Source: JARYGU01 sp033795365 (GTDB lineage Bacteria > Pseudomonadota > Alphaproteobacteria > Rhizobiales > Rhizobiaceae). Taken from it: a stretch of DNA of 64,000 nucleotides. Position numbers and translations under genes: made by a program. Of the stretch, positions 59,126-64,000 are shown piece by piece. The stretch covers positions 372,001-436,000 of the forward strand of contig JARYGU010000001.1 of NCBI GenBank assembly GCA_033795365.1, written 5' to 3'. The notes beneath the pieces were generated by a model that made no database searches, was not told where the DNA came from, and saw nothing but the letters and a program-made list of their open reading frames with translations. The number at the start of each line of letters is the position of its first letter. Position 1 is the first letter of the stretch.

Positions 59126-59797
59126 ATGAGACTTCTGCTGATAGAGGACGAAAGGGAGCTGGCGGCCGCGCTGTCGGTGGCGCTCAGCAAACATGGCATC
59201 GTCACGGATCACGCGACGCATCTCGCCGACGCTTTCGAATTGACCCTTCAGAATAACTACGATGCCATCCTTCTGGACCGGCGTTTGCCGGACGGTGAAG
59301 GGTTGACGTTTATTCCGAAGTTGCGGCAGGCAGGAACAGACACGCCCATCATCGTGCTGACAGCAAGAAATGAGCCGCTGGAGCGTGTCGAAGGTTTGGA
59401 TATCGGTGCCGACGACTATCTGGGCAAACCTTTCCTTGTCGAAGAACTGACGGCGCGCTTGCGTGCGGTTTTGCGCAGGCCGGCCGGTCTGGCGGAACTT
59501 CAAATTTCTGCAGGCCGGCTGGTGATCGATCCGCTGCATCTGAATGTAACGATCAACGCGACCCAGTTCGATCTTCCGAGGCGCGAGCTTCTGGTTCTTG
59601 TGACGCTCGCCAAGCGGAGAGACAAAACGGTCCTTCGATCCACCCTTGAAGCCGCAGTTTACAACTATGAAGAGGAGATCCAATCGAATGCGCTCGACGC
59701 GCATATCTCCAGGCTACGCAAGCGATTGCTGGACGCCGGCGCCGGCGTAACGATCCACAACATCCGGGGTGTCGGATATCTACTGAAGGAAGATTGA
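59126..59797 (+). CDS. OmpR-family response regulator
   Basis: 223 residues. Receiver domain with acidic pocket IEDER, phospho-acceptor D51 (AILLDRRLPDGEG), Thr in VLTARNEP and Lys in DYLGKPF; then an OmpR/PhoB winged-helix with NALDAHISRLRKRLLDAG and IRGVGYLL. The start is the ATG with GAAGGA upstream; the longer open frame before it is unsupported. One base overlap with the kinase gene (TGATG) makes them a pair. Target genes are unknown; the neighbouring sugar operon or the lipoprotein gene are candidates. Confidence 0.92.
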   Translation: MRLLLIEDERELAAALSVALSKHGIVTDHATHLADAFELTLQNNYDAILLDRRLPDGEGLTFIPKLRQAGTDTPIIVLTARNEPLERVEGLDIGADDYLGKPFLVEELTARLRAVLRRPAGLAELQISAGRLVIDPLHLNVTINATQFDLPRRELLVLVTLAKRRDKTVLRSTLEAAVYNYEEEIQSNALDAHISRLRKRLLDAGAGVTIHNIRGVGYLLKED

Positions 59798-61134
59798 TGC
59801 GCGCGGCCGACAGAACGAATCCATCGCTTTGGTGGCAGCTCAGCTGGCGGCTCAGCCTCGTGATCGTCGCCGTGATTGCCGTAGTGATCATGGGACTTTG
59901 TGTCTATGGAGCGATTATACTCTCTCCGAATGTCGCCGTAGAGGACAAAATCAGTGCCGTGGTGGCGGAGGCCGCGGAACGCGATCCGCAAGGAAAGTTT
60001 CAACTACGCGATACACCGGAGCTGATTTCGCTTAAAACGCAAAACATTGGGCTTTGGTATGTCGCGGCCACGACAGACGGCGCATCGATATCCTACGGCG
60101 TCATACCTGCTCCCTATGCCGAGCTTGCGCATCTGGCACACCTTTTCCAGAATGCAGACATTCGGGGAGCGGTCGGTACGAATGAGATTGCGTCGGTCGA
60201 AAAGGTAGAGACAGCCGCGGGCGAGGTTCGAATTCTGTTTGGCGGCTTCGCCGACAAAGGTTGGCCTGTTCTCGCCCTTCTGGCCGGCACTTACCCGATC
60301 TATGTTCCCTTACTCGTCGTCGCCTTGCCTGCGATCTTCCTTGCCGTTCCACGAATAGTGCGGCGTGCGCTTGCAAGGGTGAGTGACGTCGCCGACAAAG
60401 CATCGCAGATCGAACTCCGCCGGCATGGAGCACGTCTCGCGGTAGAAGGCATTCCCAAGGAAGTTGCCCCGCTCGTGATTGCGTTCAACGGAGCACTCGA
60501 ACGACTTGAAAACGAATTCAGAAAACGCCAGCGCTTTCTGATCGATGCGGCACATGAGCTCAGGACACCGATCGCCATTATGCAAACGCGGATCGATGGC
60601 ATGCCCGAAGGGCAGGAACGCAGGCGATTGCTGGACGACGTTGCGCGTTTGGCCGAGACGGCGGAACAGCTCCTCGATTTCGAACGCAACAACCAGGCGA
60701 CGGATTTGCATGAAACGATCGACCTCGTCGAGATCGCGCGAATGGTCGTTGCCGATCTCGCACCGCTGGCAATCGCGGCCGGCTACCAGATCTCCTTTCA
60801 AAGCGAAGTGGAAAGCTTGGAACGCAAAGGCAGCGCTTCCGCTTTATCGAGAGCCATCAGCAATCTGGTTCGCAATGCGATCGATCACGGCGGCAATACC
60901 GGGATGATCACGGCCTCGGTCTCAGCCGGCGGTCAGATCAGTGTGGCCGATGAAGGGCCCGGCATACCGGCCGAGCACCAGGAGCTGGTTTTCGAACCGT
61001 TCTATCGCGTCACTCCCAGAAGCAAAGGCGCAGGTCTCGGTTTGAGCCTGGTGAAACAGATCGTCACGAACCATCAGGGCCAGGTCAGCATCAAAAGCGG
61101 CGCGGCCGGGACACGGGTAGCAATGCAACTCTGA
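59797..61134 (+). CDS. Sensor histidine kinase
   Basis: 445 residues. Membrane helix at residues 19-43, a periplasmic sensor part to about residue 155, second helix near 156-188, then HAMP-like linker, dimerisation/H-box IDAAHELRTPIAI with phospho-accepting H253, N-box ISNLVRNAIDHGG, and G-boxes VADEGPGIP and GAGLGLSLVKQI. The periplasmic domain (about 110 residues) has no family I can name. ATG 59797 is preferred over a TTG one codon earlier. Confidence 0.92.
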   Translation: MRAADRTNPSLWWQLSWRLSLVIVAVIAVVIMGLCVYGAIILSPNVAVEDKISAVVAEAAERDPQGKFQLRDTPELISLKTQNIGLWYVAATTDGASISYGVIPAPYAELAHLAHLFQNADIRGAVGTNEIASVEKVETAAGEVRILFGGFADKGWPVLALLAGTYPIYVPLLVVALPAIFLAVPRIVRRALARVSDVADKASQIELRRHGARLAVEGIPKEVAPLVIAFNGALERLENEFRKRQRFLIDAAHELRTPIAIMQTRIDGMPEGQERRRLLDDVARLAETAEQLLDFERNNQATDLHETIDLVEIARMVVADLAPLAIAAGYQISFQSEVESLERKGSASALSRAISNLVRNAIDHGGNTGMITASVSAGGQISVADEGPGIPAEHQELVFEPFYRVTPRSKGAGLGLSLVKQIVTNHQGQVSIKSGAAGTRVAMQL

Positions 61135-61244
61135 ACGGCGTTCCCGGATCGGCGATATCATCTCCGTTCGAACGACGCCGTAATGCTGCGGCAATTCTCC
61201 GCTTGCACTGTCGCCGCAGATTACCGTCACGGAGGCCAAAAAGC

Positions 61245-62132
61245 GTGCGCAGCAATCCATCGATCAAACCATTCTTTCGACTTGCCGGATTCCCGGCCGT
61301 GTTCCGCTTCAGATTAGCATGTCTGGCTTTGCCCCTGACCTTGGCGGCGGCCGGATGTAGCTCGGTGCCTCTGAAGGAAGGCGGAACGCTCACCTCTTAC
61401 AGCAACCTCGGAGCGCCCAAGGGTAAGTTGTCGAAGTCACGCATTTACGTCGACGGGCAAGGGCTGGCGGCCTTGAAGACGGCAAGCATCGTTCCAACGA
61501 CTTTCGCATACAACGCCGCGTCCCGCATCAAATCGCAGGCCGACCGTTCATTGGTGTCGAACGCACTCGACCGGGCGCTTTGCGTCGCGCTTAGCGACAA
61601 ATATCATATGGTTCCGGCCGGGCAGCCGGCGGATCTGACGATCCGCTCCGTCGTCACCGATATTGTCCCGACCAACAAGGCGATTGCAGGAGTCGCAGCC
61701 GCCGTATCCGTGGGCACCGGCTTTGTCCTGCCCGTGAGCGTGCCGCGTCTGCCCGCCGGTCTCGGAGGGCTTGCCGTGGAAGCGGAGGCAGTGGATAGCG
61801 CCGGGGTCCAGCGCGCGGCAATGGTATGGGCCCGCGGAGCAAACTCGATCCAGAACAATCCCCGCGTTTCAGAGGTCGGGGATGCATATAGCCTCGCTTC
61901 GAAGTTCGCGAGCGATTTTTCCCGGATGCTCATCACCCGCAAGGAGCCGAAAGGACTGGATGTCTCTGTTCCTTCGAGCCAGCGGATGAAATCGTGGTTC
62001 GGCGGAAAGCCGAAATACGCCGCGTGTGACGCATTCGGTCGCGCGCCTGGGTTGGTCGGTGTCGTGGCAGCCAAATATGGAGCGCCTCCTGAATGGACCG
62101 AAAAGAAACCGCGATCGGTTGCAGCGCAGTGA
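61245..62132 (+). CDS. DUF3313-type lipoprotein
   Basis: 295 residues. A lipoprotein signal with lipobox LAAAGC (Cys near residue 37), then YSNLGAPKGKLSKSRIYVDG, typical of the DUF3313 family. Function unknown; such proteins sit in the cell envelope. The start is a GTG with GGAGG nine bases ahead; a TTG further upstream would add 14 residues. It is 110 bases after the kinase gene and may belong to the same transcript. Confidence 0.7.
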   Translation: MRSNPSIKPFFRLAGFPAVFRFRLACLALPLTLAAAGCSSVPLKEGGTLTSYSNLGAPKGKLSKSRIYVDGQGLAALKTASIVPTTFAYNAASRIKSQADRSLVSNALDRALCVALSDKYHMVPAGQPADLTIRSVVTDIVPTNKAIAGVAAAVSVGTGFVLPVSVPRLPAGLGGLAVEAEAVDSAGVQRAAMVWARGANSIQNNPRVSEVGDAYSLASKFASDFSRMLITRKEPKGLDVSVPSSQRMKSWFGGKPKYAACDAFGRAPGLVGVVAAKYGAPPEWTEKKPRSVAAQ

Positions 62133-62332
62133 CCTTACGTCGAGAAGGATTGACGCTTCGTCCTTCCCGGATGAACTCTGCCTGCGGAAGAAAGACGATC
62201 GGCCTCCAGCGCGGTGTGCCTCCGGCAAGCGGAAGACGAACGGAGCGGCACGCCCCCTCGGCTTCACTTCGTTCGTCCATCGATCGAGAAAGGGCCGCTA
62301 TCAAGGTCTGCTGGTAGCGGGCCTCGCGATAC

Positions 62333-63121
62333 TTACCAGCAGCAGAAGCCGCCATCGACGAGAAGATCGACGCCCGTGACAAAGCTTGCAGCATCCGAAA
62401 GCAGGAAGACGGCGGGGCCGACCATCTCGTCCACGGCGGCCATGCGCTGCATGGGGGTCTGCTCCTCGAAAAGCTTGGTCTGGTGCACCATTTCCGGGCG
62501 CGTATTCATCGGCGTCGCCGTATAGCCGGGGCTGATCGTGTTGACGCGGATGCCGCGGCCGACCCACTCCATCGCCATCGACTTCGTCATGTGTATCACG
62601 CCGGCCTTGGAGGCGTTGTAGTGGCACTGGCTAAGACCGCGATTGACGATGACGCCGGACATCGAGGCTATGTTGACGATCGATCCGCGACCGTTCTTCA
62701 GCATGGCGCGCGCCTCCGCCTGGCAGGAGAGGAAGACGCCCTTCAGGTTGATGTCCATCATCGTCTGGAATTGGCTTTCCTCCATCTCCTCCGCCGGATT
62801 GGCGTTGGCGATGCCGGCCGCGTTGACGGCCAGCGTGAGCGGGCCCAGCTCAGCCTCTGTGCGGGCGACCGCCTCGTTCAGCGCCGCGCTGCTGGTGACG
62901 TCCGCGGCGATCTGGATGCTGCGGCGCCCTGCCCCGGAAATGAAGTCCGCCGTCCTGGCGAGGCCGTCGTCGGTTCGCCGGTCGAGCAAAGCAACGTCTG
63001 CGCCGCACTGCGCCAATCCCATGGCGATGCGTTGGCCAATGCCGCTGCCGGCGCCCGTCACGAAGGCGACGTTTCCGGAGAGATCGAACAATTTCTGGGC
63101 GTTGAGCGTGATATCGGACAT
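62333..63121 (-). CDS. Short-chain dehydrogenase/reductase
   Basis: 262 residues. Rossmann motif VTGAGSGIGQRIA, NNAG-equivalent VNAAGIANANP, catalytic Ser in IASMSGV and Y-x3-K in HYNASKAGV, and PGYTATPMN: a classical SDR. Many sugar-alcohol or keto-sugar dehydrogenases look like this, and its place 15 bases after an RbsA-type ATPase gene supports polyol or sugar metabolism. The substrate cannot be decided. Confidence 0.9.
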   Translation of the reverse strand: MSDITLNAQKLFDLSGNVAFVTGAGSGIGQRIAMGLAQCGADVALLDRRTDDGLARTADFISGAGRRSIQIAADVTSSAALNEAVARTEAELGPLTLAVNAAGIANANPAEEMEESQFQTMMDINLKGVFLSCQAEARAMLKNGRGSIVNIASMSGVIVNRGLSQCHYNASKAGVIHMTKSMAMEWVGRGIRVNTISPGYTATPMNTRPEMVHQTKLFEEQTPMQRMAAVDEMVGPAVFLLSDAASFVTGVDLLVDGGFCCW

Positions 63122-63136
63122 ACCATTCTTTCCTGT

Positions 63137-64000
63137 TCAGATCGTCGCCAGTTCCATCACCGAGACGTCGTTCGCCTCCTCGAGGTTCAGGATACCGGCC
63201 TGTTTTCCCTGCGCCATGACCATGATGCGGCTGGACACGCCGAGCACTTCCTCGAGATCGGAACTCACCACGATGACCGCCACGTCATTCCGTGCAAGAT
63301 CCATGATGAGGTCGTAGATCGACGAGCGGGCGCCGACATCGATGCCGCGCGTCGGCTCATCCAGCACCACCACCTGCGGCTTGCGCGCCAGCCATTTGGC
63401 GAGAACCACCTTCTGCTGGTTACCGCCGGAAAGTTCGCCCGCATTCTGCCCGCCACGGCCCTTGACCCCGAAACGCTTGATATAATCCTCGGCGAACTCA
63501 CGGATGCGGCGTGACGAGATCCAGCCGTTGCGGGAAATCTCGCCGAGATTGGCGTACCCGATATTCTCCGCGATCGAATGCTCGAGCACCACGCCCTGAA
63601 GCTTGCGGTCCTCCGGCACGAGAACGATACCGTTGCGGATAGCATCGATCGGCGAACGGGGCGTCACGGCCTTGCCGCGCAAGAGCACTTCGCCGCCGGA
63701 AATGGGATCGGCCCCAGTGATGGCGCGGACGAGCTCGGTACGGCCGGCACCCATAAGGCCGGCGATGCCGAAGACTTCGCCCTTGCGCACCGAAAAGCTG
63801 ATGTCGCGAAACGCTCTGGACGGCGAGGTGAGATTGCGCACTTCCAGCGTCACTTCCTCCGTCGGCTCGGGAAGCGTTGGGAACATGCGTTCGAGCGAAC
63901 GTCCGACCATGGCCTCGACGATGGTGCGGACCGGCACGTCGCCGCTGTCGAATTCCTGCACCTTGGCGCCGTCGCGCATGACGACGATGCGGTCGGCGAT
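63137..64000 (-). CDS. Sugar ABC transporter ATPase, RbsA/MglA type (C-terminal part)
   Basis: 287 residues of the C-terminal half; the frame runs off the window edge. Contains the second nucleotide-binding domain: Walker A-like GIAGLMGAGRTELVRAI, Q-loop ILVPEDRKLQGVV, signature ELSGGNQQKVVLAKWLA, Walker B VVVLDEPTRGIDVGAR and a final IIVVSSDLEEVLG region. Two-domain ATPases of this type energise ribose, xylose and similar importers. Upstream partner genes lie outside. Confidence 0.92.
   Translation of the reverse strand: MADRIVVMRDGAKVQEFDSGDVPVRTIVEAMVGRSLERMFPTLPEPTEEVTLEVRNLTSPSRAFRDISFSVRKGEVFGIAGLMGAGRTELVRAITGADPISGGEVLLRGKAVTPRSPIDAIRNGIVLVPEDRKLQGVVLEHSIAENIGYANLGEISRNGWISSRRIREFAEDYIKRFGVKGRGGQNAGELSGGNQQKVVLAKWLARKPQVVVLDEPTRGIDVGARSSIYDLIMDLARNDVAVIVVSSDLEEVLGVSSRIMVMAQGKQAGILNLEEANDVSVMELATI

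Noticed and set aside
62293..62323. Imperfect inverted repeat after the SDR gene as terminator
   Set aside because: GGCCGCTA and TAGCGGGCC pair only with a bulge, and there is no T-run; too weak to list.
1..64000. tRNA or rRNA genes, CRISPR arrays, insertion sequences, phage integrases
   Set aside because: No repeat-spacer pattern, transposase motif or tRNA-like cloverleaf was recognised on reading both strands; a dedicated tRNA scan was not possible.

Overview
The window looks like part of a replicon of a facultatively methylotrophic, autotrophic alphaproteobacterium of the Rhizobiales (Sinorhizobium/Ensifer/Rhizobium type). The grounds are a uniformly GC-rich, gene-dense sequence, rhizobial-type transporters, red-type (form IC) RuBisCO with CbbX, lanthanide-type methanol dehydrogenase, and an xox-pqq-cbb order that resembles, from memory, the methanol/CO2-fixation region of Sinorhizobium pSymB. 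No rRNA, tRNA, CRISPR array, insertion sequence or phage gene was seen.

Layout. 1-573: end of a ribose-type ABC permease. 649-7979 (all minus): xoxF-xoxG-xoxJ, a CXXCW protein and pqqABCDE, i.e. methanol dehydrogenase with its cytochrome and the whole basic PQQ biosynthesis set. 8430-14335: accessory quinoprotein genes (a small Cys protein, SoxYZ-like carrier, SoxH-like metallohydrolase, a NitT/TauT-type ABC importer, a 69-residue Cys protein) and a class I cytochrome c. 14386-23014 (minus): Calvin cycle operon cbbF-P-T-A-L-S-X-E with divergent cbbR. 24095-41832: formaldehyde oxidation by the tetrahydromethanopterin (H4MPT)/methylofuran route (fhcBADC, pcd, mptG, mtdB, mch, fae) together with a dense set of cofactor-biosynthesis genes, including an MfnB-FolB fusion, MfnE-like and MfnF-like proteins, two ATP-grasp ligases, a DHPS-like protein and an archaeal-type flavoprotein. 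41988-50447 (plus): a second PQQ-alcohol-dehydrogenase-associated block (binding protein, beta-propeller, Asp-rich secreted protein, Ped-type ABC exporter, coiled-coil protein) followed by a periplasmic molybdenum aldehyde dehydrogenase with a di-haem cytochrome.

50570-58835: a sugar or amino-sugar uptake and catabolic operon (GntR repressor, GH4 glycosidase, PfkB kinase, binding-protein ABC transporter, NagB-like protein). Its promoter contains a palindrome close to the NagR/DasR type of operator. 59126-62132: an OmpR/histidine-kinase pair and a DUF3313-type lipoprotein. 62333-64000 (minus): a short-chain dehydrogenase and the end of an RbsA-type ATPase.

How it works together. Methanol is oxidised in the periplasm by XoxF with PQQ and a lanthanide, and electrons leave through XoxG and/or the second cytochrome. 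Formaldehyde is captured in the cytoplasm by Fae on H4MPT and oxidised by MtdB, Mch and Fhc to formate. CO2 made from formate (formate dehydrogenase is not in this window) can be fixed by the cbb operon. No serine-cycle gene was seen here. The operons are compact, with many 1-13 nt gene overlaps, so several start codons were chosen from overlap and Shine-Dalgarno evidence and are non-ATG (TTG for pqqC, GTG for fae and the NagB-like gene).
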